Assembly: GCA_030272585.1 (NCBI GenBank)
Contig: BSYQ01000008.1
Location: 1,240,001-1,304,000, forward strand
Reading direction: 5' to 3'
Length of the DNA: 64,000 nt
Source: Bryopsis sp. KO-2023
Lineage: Eukaryota; Chlorophyta; Ulvophyceae; Bryopsidales; Bryopsidaceae
Shown: one piece after another, positions 9,027 through 18,050 of the stretch
Layout: each line of letters starts with the position of its first letter
Position numbering within the stretch: the first letter of the stretch is position 1
Notes under the pieces: generated by a model
What the model was told of the DNA's origin: nothing
What the model saw: the letters and a program-made list of their open reading frames with translations, nothing else
Databases searched by the model: none
Position numbers and translations under genes: made by a program

Positions 9027-12000
9027 CCGCCAGGCAGGAAACTGCTTCGTCTGAGCCTGGCCGACGCAAACGTCGTAAGCGAAATAGAGTTCGTAGGCGG
9101 CGTAGGAAGCTAAGATCAAAAGTAGGTGCCTCGAAAAAGGTTTGTACTCACAGCGGAAAACCTGGGGCGCGGACTAGTACACCGCGTGAAGAGAGAACAG
9201 AGACACTCTCCACATCTACCCAATCGGCACATGACAACTGCGATTGGAAAAATGAACAGAAGGAAAGCACACCGGATGAGATGGACGCGCCTCATGCGTC
9301 ATCTGCATCTCTTCCCTCTGTTAGTGAATCTGTGGGCTCATTGGAGTCGCAGAGTAGTCTACAGGAGTCCCTGCCTGCAGACGTAGACGATAGTGGGTCA
9401 GAAACAACCCAGCGGTCTACCACAGAGCGAGTTAATGTGTCAGAAGTTCGATCAACTTCGTCAACCAAGGGTGACACATGCCCTCTGTTAAAAATTCAAG
9501 AAGTGCCTGTGAGAGGGTACGAAGTAAAAGCACGGATCAAGACCACGGACCTTTATGCATTCATTGATTGTGGAAGTACCGCAAACTATATCAATGATAA
9601 GGTAGCGCGTGATCTCGGGTTGTCGATTACACCAAGCTCAAAGAGAGCAATGTTGGCAAACGGAGATATTAAAGAACTGGCTGGCAGCTGTAACAACCTC
9701 CGAGTAAAGATAGGAGGGCTGAAGTGCAAAATGAAAGCGGATCTGTTCCCAGACCTTGGTTATGACCTAATATTGGGCATGCCTTGGTTGCAGAAAGAAA
9801 ACCCCCGCATAGACTTTCAGCAAAATGAGATTTCAGTTTGCAAAAACAGTCAAGTGTTTCATCTCCCGTTGCGTCATCCAACCCAAGAGAGTATTGAACC
9901 TGAACGAAAAGTACAGTCGATACTGCAAGAAGTGCCAGTGACTGAGTGTTCAGCTAAGAGAATGATGCGTCATCTCAAAACAGAGACAGCATTCATGGTT
10001 GTAGTGCAAGAATCTGAAGAGAAAGCTTTAGGCCAACATGAATTGCCTGACGCAATAGAGCGAACACAGCCATTCAACACTGAGGATGAGATTGGCAAAC
10101 TTATTCGTTCAGACACCCCTGCCGAAATTAAAAAGGTGGTAGAAACACACCGTGGTGTGTTCCCTCGTGATTTACCCCCAGGGATCCCTCCGAAGAGAAA
10201 AGGTCATGAGTTTAAGATAGACCTGGAGGATCCAACACCTATCCATCGTCCAATATACAAGCTTTCACCAGCAGAGCTGGATGAAGTGAAAGCACAAGTG
10301 GACTACCTTCTGGAACAGAAGAAAATCAAACCATCCGAGTCCCCTTGGGGCGCGCCAATCCTGTTTGTACCGAAAAAGGATGGAGGCTTAAGGATGTGTG
10401 TGGATTACAGGTGGATCAATAAGGTGACGGTAAAAAACCGATATCCTTTACCCCTGCCAGAAGAATTGATGGATAGAGTGGTCAAAGCCAAAGTGTTCTC
10501 AAAGTTAGATCTGCGATCAGGCTATTGGCAATTTCCAGTAAGGCCATCTGATACAGATAAAACAGCGTTCCGCACGAGATACGGTCACTTTGAGTTTTTG
10601 GTAGCGCCTTTTGGGCTAACCAATTGCCCAGCGCAATTCCAAACTCTAGTGCAAGACCTACTCGCAGAGTTTTTAGATGATTTTGTTGTTGTCTTTATCG
10701 ATGACATACTCATCTTCTCTGAAAACATGGAACAGCATGCCGAACACTTAGAGAAAGTCCTGTCGCGACTAGCAGAATATCAGCTTTTTGCTAAGGCAAG
10801 TAAAAGTGAGCTGGCTGTCGCAACAGTAGACTATCTTGGCTACCGCATTAGCGGAAGTGGGTTAGAACCACAGGAACAAAAAGTGAAGGCAGTGAAGGAG
10901 TGGAAGGAACTACAGAGTGTTAGCGATGTACGTAGTTTCCTTGGAATGGTTTCATACTACAGGAAATTCATTCCCCAGTTTGCACATGTTGCTGGACCAC
11001 TCCATGACTTAGTGAAAAAAGACCATCCCTGGAGATGGGGACAGGTTGAGCGTGGCGCATTCAATGAACTGAAAAAGCGTTTAAGTCAAGCTCCCGTCCT
11101 TATTTTTCCAGATGCGTCACTGCCTTACACTGTGATCACTGATGCGTCGAATGAGGCCATCGGTGCCGTGTTAACACAGGATCACGGAGAGGGGCTACAG
11201 CCAATAGCTTACCTCTCACGTAGATTCAAGCCTGCCGAGCTTAACTATGCACCATACGACAAAGAGTTGTGTGCAATATGTTATGCGATGGTGCAGTGGA
11301 GACATTATCTAGAAGGTTGTGCGGGTGGAGTAACAGTGTTCACTGACCACCAACCTCTGACGCATATTCTGTCGCAGAGGAACCTTTCTAGAACCCAAGC
11401 AAGATGGCTTGAGGCGGGGTACCTGACTTCGATCAACCCCAAGATCTCCTATATCAAAGGCAAGGCTAATGTGTTAGCAGATGCTCTCTCCCGCAGTGTT
11501 CCTAAGCCCGTGGAAACTGCGATGAACATTTCCACTTGGCAAGTGCATCAAGCAAGCCAAGACGAGTGGAAACAAGCCCTCCAAGCTGATAACTCCTTGG
11601 TGAAGATATTGCGGAAGCTTGAGAGTGGCGAGGAAGTTGAGGGATATTTCCTCAGAGAGGGAATACTCTGGACGGTCCCAAAGAGAGGATTAGTCGAGAA
11701 AGTGGTGGTTCCTAAAGGCCAGCGCAATAAGATTATGAAGGAGTGCCATGAGACACCTTCAGCAGGCCATACAGGACCAGCGCGAACAGGAGAAATCCTA
11801 GCGCGGCGATATTGGTGGAAGGGGTGGATGAATGAGTTGAAGGCATTTGTGCGCGAATGCCCTGTGTGCCAACAAATAAAGGCTGACACACAGAAGCCTA
11901 TGGGCTTACTTCAACCCCTGCCAATACCTGAGCGGAAGTGGGAGCAAATTACCACTGACTTGGTGACAGATCTACCAGCATCCAATGGGTTTACTGCTGT

Positions 12001-13021
12001 AGCTGTCTTTGTCGATAGACTTACCAAGTTTGTGCATTTCGCCCCATGTACTAAAGAGATTACCGCTGCAGGATACGCCCAACTTTTTATCGAACATGTT
12101 TACCGCAACCATGGCCTACCTAAAGTGATTGTGTCTGATAGAGACCCTCGCTTTACCAGCAAGTTCTGGCAGACGCTTTTTAAAGCTCTGGGTACAGAGA
12201 TTCGTATGAGTACAGCTTACCACCCTCAAACGGATGGGCAGAGTGAGGTTACCATACGTACTCTGGAAAATTTCTTAAGGCCATATGCTGAGAGGTATCC
12301 CCATAAGTGGGTTGAGTATTTACCTACAGCAGAGTTTGCAGCAAACAATGCAGTGAATGCGAGTACAGGGTTCGCACCTGCATACTTGATGTATGGGTAC
12401 CATCCAGAAACACCAAACATTGGTGGGACGGCAACGCAATTTCAAGTGGAAGCAGTTAAGACTATGGTAGCACGGATGGCACAGGACTTAGATACCGCAA
12501 AAGCATATTACTCGAGAGCACAACACAGAATGTGTGTGAGTGCAAACAAGAAGAGGAAAGATATTGCTTTTGAGAAAGGGGATAAAGTCCTGATAAAAAG
12601 CCGTTTTATTCCGTTGGCTGCTTTGAACAAAGTGAGTCCAAAACTGCGCCGTCGATTTGTGGGTCCCTTTGAAATTGTGGAGCAAATATCAAAGGTGGCT
12701 TACAGAGTTCAACTTCCGGAAACATGGCTCATTCACCCAGTGTTTCATGTTTCTAAGTTCAAGCGTTATCACGCCTCGAGTGATAACAGCAGGCAAATAC
12801 AACCTCCAGAAGGAGAGTTGATTGGTAGCGAAGTAGAGTATGAGGTCGAAAATATCCTAAGGGCTAGAGGTAAACGCAATCGCGAATACCTAGTGCTGTG
12901 GAAAGGATACGATCTACTTGACGCTACTTGGGAACCTGAAGCTAATCTGGTTAACGCACCAGATATACTTCGCGCATTTAAAGAGAAAGAAAGAAAAGAG
13001 TTGCAGAAAGGAAGAGAATAG
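9014..13021 (+). CDS. pol: B1 pol polyprotein with chromodomain
   Basis: The -1 frame is open from the frameshift site to 13021 (about 1335 aa); the first ATG, at 9281, gives 1246 aa. Counting from that Met: retropepsin AFIDCGSTANYI (about 93), reverse transcriptase with [16 protein letters not shown] and catalytic FIDDILIFS (about 472), RNase H ITDASNEAIGAVL (about 617), integrase zinc finger HxxxxAGH...CPVCQQ (about 825-865), catalytic DDE residues in TTDLVTDLP, VSDRDPRF and HPQTDGQSE (about 892, 951, 988), and a C-terminal chromodomain YEVENILRARGKRNREYLVL...WKGYD (about 1187-1235). All catalytic motifs look intact. The chromodomain probably directs integration to marked heterochromatin (family knowledge). 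Confidence 0.95.
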   Translation, partial: NVKLTARQETASSEPGRRKRRKRNRVRRRRRKLRSKVGASKKVCTHSGKPGARTSTPREERTETLSTSTQSAHDNCDWKNEQKESTPDEMDAPHASSASLPSVSESVGSLESQSSLQESLPADVDDSGSETTQRSTTERVNVSEVRSTSSTKGDTCPLLKIQEVPVRGYEVKARIKTTDLYAFIDCGSTANYINDKVARDLGLSITPSSKRAMLANGDIKELAGSCNNLRVKIGGLKCKMKADLFPDLGYDLILGMPWLQKENPRIDFQQNEISVCKNSQVFHLPLRHPTQESIEPERKVQSILQEVPVTECSAKRMMRHLKTETAFMVVVQESEEKALGQHELPDAIERTQPFNTEDEIGKLIRSDTPAEIKKVVETHRGVFPRDLPPGIPPKRKGHEFKIDLEDPTPIHRPIYKLSPAELDEVKAQVDYLLEQKKIKPSESPWGAPILFVPKKDGGLRMCVDYRWINKVTVKNRYPLPLPEELMDRVVKAKVFSKLDLRSGYWQFPVRPSDTDKTAFRTRYGHFEFLVAPFGLTNCPAQFQTLVQDLLAEFLDDFVVVFIDDILIFSENMEQHAEHLEKVLSRLAEYQLFAKASKSELAVATVDYLGYRISGSGLEPQEQKVKAVKEWKELQSVSDVRSFLGMVSYYRKFIPQFAHVAGPLHDLVKKDHPWRWGQVERGAFNELKKRLSQAPVLIFPDASLPYTVITDASNEAIGAVLTQDHGEGLQPIAYLSRRFKPAELNYAPYDKELCAICYAMVQWRHYLEGCAGGVTVFTDHQPLTHILSQRNLSRTQARWLEAGYLTSINPKISYIKGKANVLADALSRSVPKPVETAMNISTWQVHQASQDEWKQALQADNSLVKILRKLESGEEVEGYFLREGILWTVPKRGLVEKVVVPKGQRNKIMKECHETPSAGHTGPARTGEILARRYWWKGWMNELKAFVRECPVCQQIKADTQKPMGLLQPLPIPERKWEQITTDLVTDLPASNGFTAVAVFVDRLTKFVHFAPCTKEITAAGYAQLFIEHVYRNHGLPKVIVSDRDPRFTSKFWQTLFKALGTEIRMSTAYHPQTDGQSEVTIRTLENFLRPYAERYPHKWVEYLPTAEFAANNAVNASTGFAPAYLMYGYHPETPNIGGTATQFQVEAVKTMVARMAQDLDTAKAYYSRAQHRMCVSANKKRKDIAFEKGDKVLIKSRFIPLAALNKVSPKLRRRFVGPFEIVEQISKVAYRVQLPETWLIHPVFHVSKFKRYHASSDNSRQIQPPEGELIGSEVEYEVENILRARGKRNREYLVLWKGYDLLDATWEPEANLVNAPDILRAFKEKERKELQKGRE

Positions 13022-13286
13022 GGAAACAGAGTGTTTGATGGCTAAGGTGGAACTCCTTATAGCAAGGGGGCGCGAAAAAGGATACCTTAGAAAAACTCTG
13101 TCGACTTCCAAACCAACTCTTTAACTTTAATGCGTTAGGTGCCTAAGTTATTTGGCTGGCGCAGTAAGTGTAGCTTCAGTAGTACTTTAGAAACCGGGCA
13201 AACGATGTCACATTCGAGATAGTGTGGTTGTTCCGAGAAAACCCCTATCAAGTGACGTGTTGAGGTGGTCTTGACGAGACTCCAAC

Positions 13287-13357
13287 TGATACACGATACG
13301 GGACGTTGGTGGACCGGCCCGCCCCCTTTGCGGGTTGTGCCGCTTTATCCCGTATCA
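13287..13357 (+). mobile_element. 71-bp mini-insertion with TG...CA ends and 5-bp target duplication
   Basis: B1 and B2 align across this spot except for 71 extra bases in B1, starting TGATACACGATACGGGACG and ending TATCCCGTATCA. The insertion is flanked by CCAAC on both sides (13282-13286 and 13358-13362), present once in B2. The ends are an inverted repeat (TGATAC/GTATCA) with a further GATACGGGA/TCCCGTATC pairing. A 5-bp duplication and TG...CA ends match Ty3-type integration, so it may be a tiny solo LTR or a MITE-like passenger. No coding capacity. Confidence 0.8.
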
Positions 13358-13426
13358 CCAACCGAGCAAAACGTTGGTGTCTCACCCCAATAACCCAACG
13401 AGGAAAGTGTACGAGTCACCCAGCCT

Positions 13427-13432
13427 TATAAG
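13427..13432 (+). promoter_or_regulatory. TATA-like box upstream of B1 third ORF
   Basis: TATAAG lies 121 nt before the ATG of the third ORF. Family C has TATAAA 118 nt before its equivalent ATG, which suggests an internal promoter. Confidence 0.45.
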
Positions 13433-13547
13433 CGCAGCCCTCGAACCATTTTGCCCTAGTGTTTGTGTAAACGGAGCGAGCTCCTGAGTGAAAAAAAAGT
13501 CTAAAGACGCACAAACCGTTGTTCTTTCTTTCTTTCCGACAAACATA

Positions 13548-15362
13548 ATGGCTGCCGATACACCCGCCGCAATTATTGCGAGGTTGGAAGCGGAGGTAGC
13601 ACAAAAAGAAGAGGAGCTGCAGCACTTTGTTACGACCGCAGAGGAGGTGCTGCAGAACAATGAGGCCTTAACCCGGCAGCTCGCAGAGTTGAGTGACCGG
13701 ACGAAAGCAGCTGAGGCTGCGAAGGAGGCAGCGGAGAAAGCCAAGGATAAGGCGGAGGCGGAAAAGAAAGAAGCGGAGGACAAGACTAAGGTCTTGGAGG
13801 AAAAATTGGAAGCCATGAAGCTGAAGAAGCAGCGGTTCCAATCTCACATGATGGCTAACCATCGTGAGAATGACCTCCGTAAACAAGCTCTCGGGGGAAT
13901 AGTGGATCGATTTACCGCGGTAGAGGAAACGCTGCAGCGAGCTGTAGCAACCGCGTGGAGTGCAGCAGCCAACAACCTTAAGAAGGAATTGGCAGAACAA
14001 GAGCTGCAGATCGATTTGCTGGGAGAGTCCCTCAGAGACGGCTCTGAAAAACTTCAAGTGCAGAGCGAAACAACGGACAAGATGCTGCGTTTGAACCCGG
14101 CGGTACCAGCCCCACGGGTACGCGAAGAACTGGATCGCCAAGTCCAAGTTCTGTTGTCAAACGCAACACTTGATCTGGAACCGTCCAAGGACGATGATGC
14201 GGGAGGCTCAAGCAAGGGCAAGGGGAAAGGGAAAAACAAACGCCCAAGCTCGCCGTGTAGGGATGCAGACCCACACGGGAAGAGAAGGCGAGAGGACGGT
14301 GACGATGAAGGTGGTGAGCCACCGAGGGATCGTATGCCTGGAGATGCAGCAAGAGCCAACTTGTTACTCAAGTTAAAGGCTGCCGCATTAAAGACTCCAG
14401 CACCCTCACAACCAGCACCAACAGTTCAGACTCCCGGAGATGAGGCTACCGCAATAGCACCGGGGGAGGACTTATTCGACATGAGAGAGGAGGAGCTTTT
14501 GGACTTGGATTTTAACGAAGAAATTGACTTCGGCAGTCCACCTCCTAGGCTCGAAGGTCCTAGTTCTGAACTGGAGGACGGGGAAATAAGGAATGATGAA
14601 GGGCCAAGCCAGGTGACAGAGGTTCAGCGTGCGGTCCATCCACCGTTGGAGTTAGCTCCAACAGAAGCAGCACTTCGGGCTTTCCGAGAAAAGGTTAAGC
14701 TCAGGAGATTAAGGGCGGCTGCTCAGGACAAAGTGGATGCTGCACCCGGTGAAGTGAACCTGTCACGGGAGGATATCGAGGAGGCTTGCAACCCCATCAC
14801 TGCGTCAGAGAAATGGCCGAAGGTTCAATATACTAACCCCAGGGACCGAGCCTTGCAAAATTACCGCGGCAACCGGCACTTTCACGAGTTGCCCATGTGC
14901 ATTTGGTGCGGGAGAAGCCCAATGCAGGCAAGTGCTCAGCGGCTGACGCAGAAGAAGTATTCCGTCCTTCCTTGTGGGTATCACCTCGTGTGTGATGCTC
15001 ATTGGTTGGCATACTCGATGCTGGGGCGCATCGTCACAGCGGTCCAAAAAGTCGCGGAAGTGGACAACAAGTCCATCGCCACCGTCTCCCCATTCTCTCT
15101 ACCTGCCCATATGTTAAAGCTGACACGCTCGACGTTCGAAGAAATCCCTTCGTTCCCGGCTGAGCACGAGAAGTTGCCACACTGCAACATGTGTGTGAAG
15201 CGGCAGCTCAAGGTGTCCGGCATCACAAGGGATCTGCCATTCCTTAAGTCCAAGAGGGTGGCTGCCGCATTTGATCCCTGTGTCCGGTATCGTGCAGTGC
15301 AGCAAGCGCATGCGCAGGAGCAGCGTGCTATCCAGCAAGCGCAAGCGCAGGAACAGTGTTAG
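13548..15362 (+). CDS. B1 third ORF (604 aa): coiled coil plus Cys/His-rich domain
   Basis: This sense ORF follows pol in the env position but has no signal peptide or membrane segment, so it is not an envelope gene. I chose the ATG at 13548 (MAADTPAAIIARLEAEVAQ). Residues 1-190 form long heptad-like helices rich in Ala, Glu and Lys. A low-complexity basic/acidic middle has a nuclear-localisation-like cluster (GKGKGKNKRP, GKRRRE). The C-terminal domain contains CIWC (about 450), CGYHLVCDAHW (about 479-489) and CNMC (about 545), a likely zinc-binding fold also present in family C. B2 is inserted at the last codon, so the frame now ends ...EQC in B2's LTR instead of the native Arg and stop; the loss is one residue. 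Function unknown. Confidence 0.8.
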   Translation: MAADTPAAIIARLEAEVAQKEEELQHFVTTAEEVLQNNEALTRQLAELSDRTKAAEAAKEAAEKAKDKAEAEKKEAEDKTKVLEEKLEAMKLKKQRFQSHMMANHRENDLRKQALGGIVDRFTAVEETLQRAVATAWSAAANNLKKELAEQELQIDLLGESLRDGSEKLQVQSETTDKMLRLNPAVPAPRVREELDRQVQVLLSNATLDLEPSKDDDAGGSSKGKGKGKNKRPSSPCRDADPHGKRRREDGDDEGGEPPRDRMPGDAARANLLLKLKAAALKTPAPSQPAPTVQTPGDEATAIAPGEDLFDMREEELLDLDFNEEIDFGSPPPRLEGPSSELEDGEIRNDEGPSQVTEVQRAVHPPLELAPTEAALRAFREKVKLRRLRAAAQDKVDAAPGEVNLSREDIEEACNPITASEKWPKVQYTNPRDRALQNYRGNRHFHELPMCIWCGRSPMQASAQRLTQKKYSVLPCGYHLVCDAHWLAYSMLGRIVTAVQKVAEVDNKSIATVSPFSLPAHMLKLTRSTFEEIPSFPAEHEKLPHCNMCVKRQLKVSGITRDLPFLKSKRVAAAFDPCVRYRAVQQAHAQEQRAIQQAQAQEQC

Positions 15363-15777
15363 TGAAGCTTGTGGGTGACGCAATAGTGGTCGGCTGTGTT
15401 GGTTGGATTCGTGATAACTTGCTGGCTAACGCAAGTATACTTGTGGGGTTTGTTGGTTTAGACAACTCTCTAGCTAGCGCGGTTGTGAACGCTACTAGAG
15501 CACTTGGTTGGATAAGTGATTGCGTCAGGCAAACACTTAGACACACACACACACAAACACACACACAAGCGGGAACACACCAATCCCACGAATCCCGAGT
15601 TCTTACAACTAGAATGGAATGTCAAAACAACGAGTGGGCCTCTTAAGTACCCCTAAGTGTAGTACGCTGACGCATGCCCCAAACTCTGGGTCTAATCTGT
15701 CTTACTCGTGAACCCACATGCGTCAGCCACCCTCGGCTCTATCCCAAACTACCTCGTATAGCGCTAAAAGACTAACA
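15357..15777 (-). repeat. B2 3' LTR (421 bp)
   Basis: On the minus strand it starts TGTTAGTC (15777) and ends CACTAACA (15357), a perfect TGTTAG/CTAACA terminal pair. It abuts the interrupted last codon of the B1 third ORF. Confidence 0.92.
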
Positions 15778-15785
15778 TAACGCTG

Positions 15786-17600
15786 TTAACGCTGTTCCTG
15801 CGCTTGCGCTTGCTGGATAGCACGCTGCTCCTGCGCATGCGCTTGCTGCACTGCACGATACCGGATACAGGGATCAAATGCGGCAGCCACCCTCTTGGAC
15901 TTTAGGAATGGCAGATCCCTTGTGATGCCGGACACCTTGAGCTGCCGCTTCACACACATGTTGCAGTGTGGCAACTTCTCGTGCTCAGCCGGGAACGGAG
16001 GGATTTCTTCGAACGTCGAGCGTGTCAGCTTCAACATATGGGCAGGTAGAGAGAATGGGGAGACGGTGGCGATGGACTTGTTGTCCACTTCCGCGACTTT
16101 TTGGACCGCCGTGACGATGCGCCCCAGCATCGAGTATGCCAACCAATGAGCATCACACACGAGGTGATACCCACAAGGAAGGACGGAATACTTCTTCTGC
16201 GTCAGCCGCTGAGCACTTGCCTGCATTGGGCTTCTCCCGCACCAAATGCACATGGGCAACTCGTGAAAGTGCCGGTTGCCGCGGTAATTTTGCAAGGCTC
16301 GGTCCCTGGGGTTAGTATATTGGACCTTCGGCCATTTCTCTGACGCAGTGATGGGGTTGCAAGCCTCCTCGATATCCTCCCGTGACAGGTTCACTTCGCT
16401 GGGTGCAGCATCCACTTTGTCCTGAGCAGCCGCCTTTAGTCTTCTAAGCTTAACCTTTTCTCGGAAAGCCCGAAGTGCTGCTTCTGTTGGAGCTAACTCC
16501 AACGGTGGATGGACCGCACGCTGAACCTCTGTCACCTGGCTTGGCCCTTCATCATTCCTTATTTCCCCGTCCTCCAGTTCAGAACTAGGACCTTCGAGCC
16601 TAGGAGGTGGACTGCCGAAGTCAATTTCTTCGTTAAAATCCAAGTCCAAAAGCTCCTCCTCTCTCATGTCGAATAAGTCCTCCCCCGGTGCTATTGCGGT
16701 AGCCTCATCTCCGGGAGTCTGAACTGTTGGTGCTGGTTGTGAGGGTGCTGGAGTCTTTAATGCGGCAGCCTTTAACTTGAGTAACAAGTTGGCTCTTGCT
16801 GCATCTCCAGGCATACGATCCCTCGGTGGCTCACCACCTTCATCGTCACCGTCCTCTCGCCTTCTCTTCCCGTGTGGGTCTGCATCCCTACACGGCGAGC
16901 TTGGGCGTTTGTTTTTCCCTTTCCCCTTGCCCTTGCTTGAGCCTCCCGCATCATCGTCCTTGGACGGTTCCAGATCAAGTGTTGCGTTTGACAACAGAAC
17001 TTGGACTTGACGATCCAGTTCTTCGCGTACCCGTGGTGCTGGTACCGGCGGGTTCAAACGCAGCATCTTGTCCGTTGTTTCGCTCTGCACTTGAAGTTTT
17101 TCAGAGCCGTCTCTGAGGGACTCTCCCAGCAAATCGATCTGCAGCTCTTGTTCTGCCAATTCCTTCTTAAGGTTGTTGGCTGCTGCACTCCACGCGGTTG
17201 CTACAGCTCGCTGCAGCGTTTCCTCTACCGCGGTAAATCGATCCACCATTCCCCCGAGAGCTTGCTTGCGGAGGTCATTCTCACGATGGTTAGCCATCAT
17301 GTGAGATTGGAACCTTTGCTTTTTCAGCTTCATGGCTTCCAATTTTTCTTCCAAGACCTTGGTCTTGTCCTCCGCTTCTTTCTTTTCCGCCTCCGCCTTT
17401 TCCTTGGCTTTCTCCGCTGCCTCCTTCGCAGCCTCAGCTGCTTTCGTCCGGTCACTCAACTCTGCGAGCTGCCGGGTTAAGGCCTCATTGTTCTGCAGCA
17501 CCTCCTCTGCGGTCGTAACAAAGTGCTGCAGCTCCTCTTCTTTTTGTGCTACCTCCGCTTCCAACCTCGCAATAATTGCGGCGGGTGTATCGGCAGCCAT
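15786..17600 (-). CDS. B2 third ORF (604 aa), intact
   Basis: This is the uninterrupted twin of the B1 third ORF, differing at a handful of residues. ATG at 17600, stop at 15786. Same layout: N-terminal coiled coil, basic middle (KGKGKNKRP), and C-terminal Cys/His domain with CIWC, CGYHLVCDAHW and CNMC. The native C-terminus is short EQ/QA repeats (HAQEQRAIQQAQAQEQR). The stop is followed by only 8 nt before the 3' LTR, an arrangement unlike B1. An intact frame in a second copy argues that the protein is under selection in the element rather than a chance ORF. Confidence 0.82.
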   Translation of the reverse strand: MAADTPAAIIARLEAEVAQKEEELQHFVTTAEEVLQNNEALTRQLAELSDRTKAAEAAKEAAEKAKEKAEAEKKEAEDKTKVLEEKLEAMKLKKQRFQSHMMANHRENDLRKQALGGMVDRFTAVEETLQRAVATAWSAAANNLKKELAEQELQIDLLGESLRDGSEKLQVQSETTDKMLRLNPPVPAPRVREELDRQVQVLLSNATLDLEPSKDDDAGGSSKGKGKGKNKRPSSPCRDADPHGKRRREDGDDEGGEPPRDRMPGDAARANLLLKLKAAALKTPAPSQPAPTVQTPGDEATAIAPGEDLFDMREEELLDLDFNEEIDFGSPPPRLEGPSSELEDGEIRNDEGPSQVTEVQRAVHPPLELAPTEAALRAFREKVKLRRLKAAAQDKVDAAPSEVNLSREDIEEACNPITASEKWPKVQYTNPRDRALQNYRGNRHFHELPMCIWCGRSPMQASAQRLTQKKYSVLPCGYHLVCDAHWLAYSMLGRIVTAVQKVAEVDNKSIATVSPFSLPAHMLKLTRSTFEEIPPFPAEHEKLPHCNMCVKRQLKVSGITRDLPFLKSKRVAAAFDPCIRYRAVQQAHAQEQRAIQQAQAQEQR

Positions 17601-17715
17601 TATGTTTGTCGGAAAGAAAGAAAGAACAACGGTTTGTGCGTCTTTAGACTTTTTTTTCACTCAGGAGCTCGCTCCGTTTACACAAACACTAGGGCAAAAT
17701 GGTTCGAGGGCTGCG

Positions 17716-17721
17716 CTTATA
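17716..17721 (-). promoter_or_regulatory. TATA-like box upstream of B2 third ORF
   Basis: TATAAG at the same 121-nt distance from the ATG as in B1. Confidence 0.4.
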
Positions 17722-18050
17722 AGGCTGGGTGACTCGTACACTTTCCTCGTTGGGTTATTGGGGTGAGACACCAACGTTTTGCTCGGTTGGAGTCTCGTCA
17801 AGACCACCTCAACACGTCACTTGATAGGGGTTTTCTCGGAACAACCACACTATCTCGAATGTGACATCGTTTGCCCGGTTCTTAAAGTACTACTGAAGCT
17901 ACACTTACTGCGCCAGCCAAATAACTTAGGCACCTAACGCATTAAAGATAAAGAGTTGGTTTGGAAGTCGACAGAGTTTTTCTAAGGTATCCTTTTTCGC
18001 GCCCCCTTGCTATAAGGAGTTCCACCTTAGCCATCAAACACTCTGCTTCC

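Larger units (their letters stand above)
13022..13547 (+). other. B1 spacer between pol and third ORF
   Basis: This 526-nt non-coding stretch holds a 71-bp insertion (13287-13357) that is absent from B2, and a TATA-like TATAAG at 13427. Apart from the insertion it is nearly the same as the B2 counterpart (17601-18050), which argues it is a normal part of the element. Confidence 0.7.

Noticed and set aside
15357-15777. Reading the middle LTR as the 3' LTR of B1
   Set aside because: It is on the minus strand, ends CTAACA like the B2 5' LTR, and is matched by AACAG duplications with 35457-35461, so it belongs to B2.
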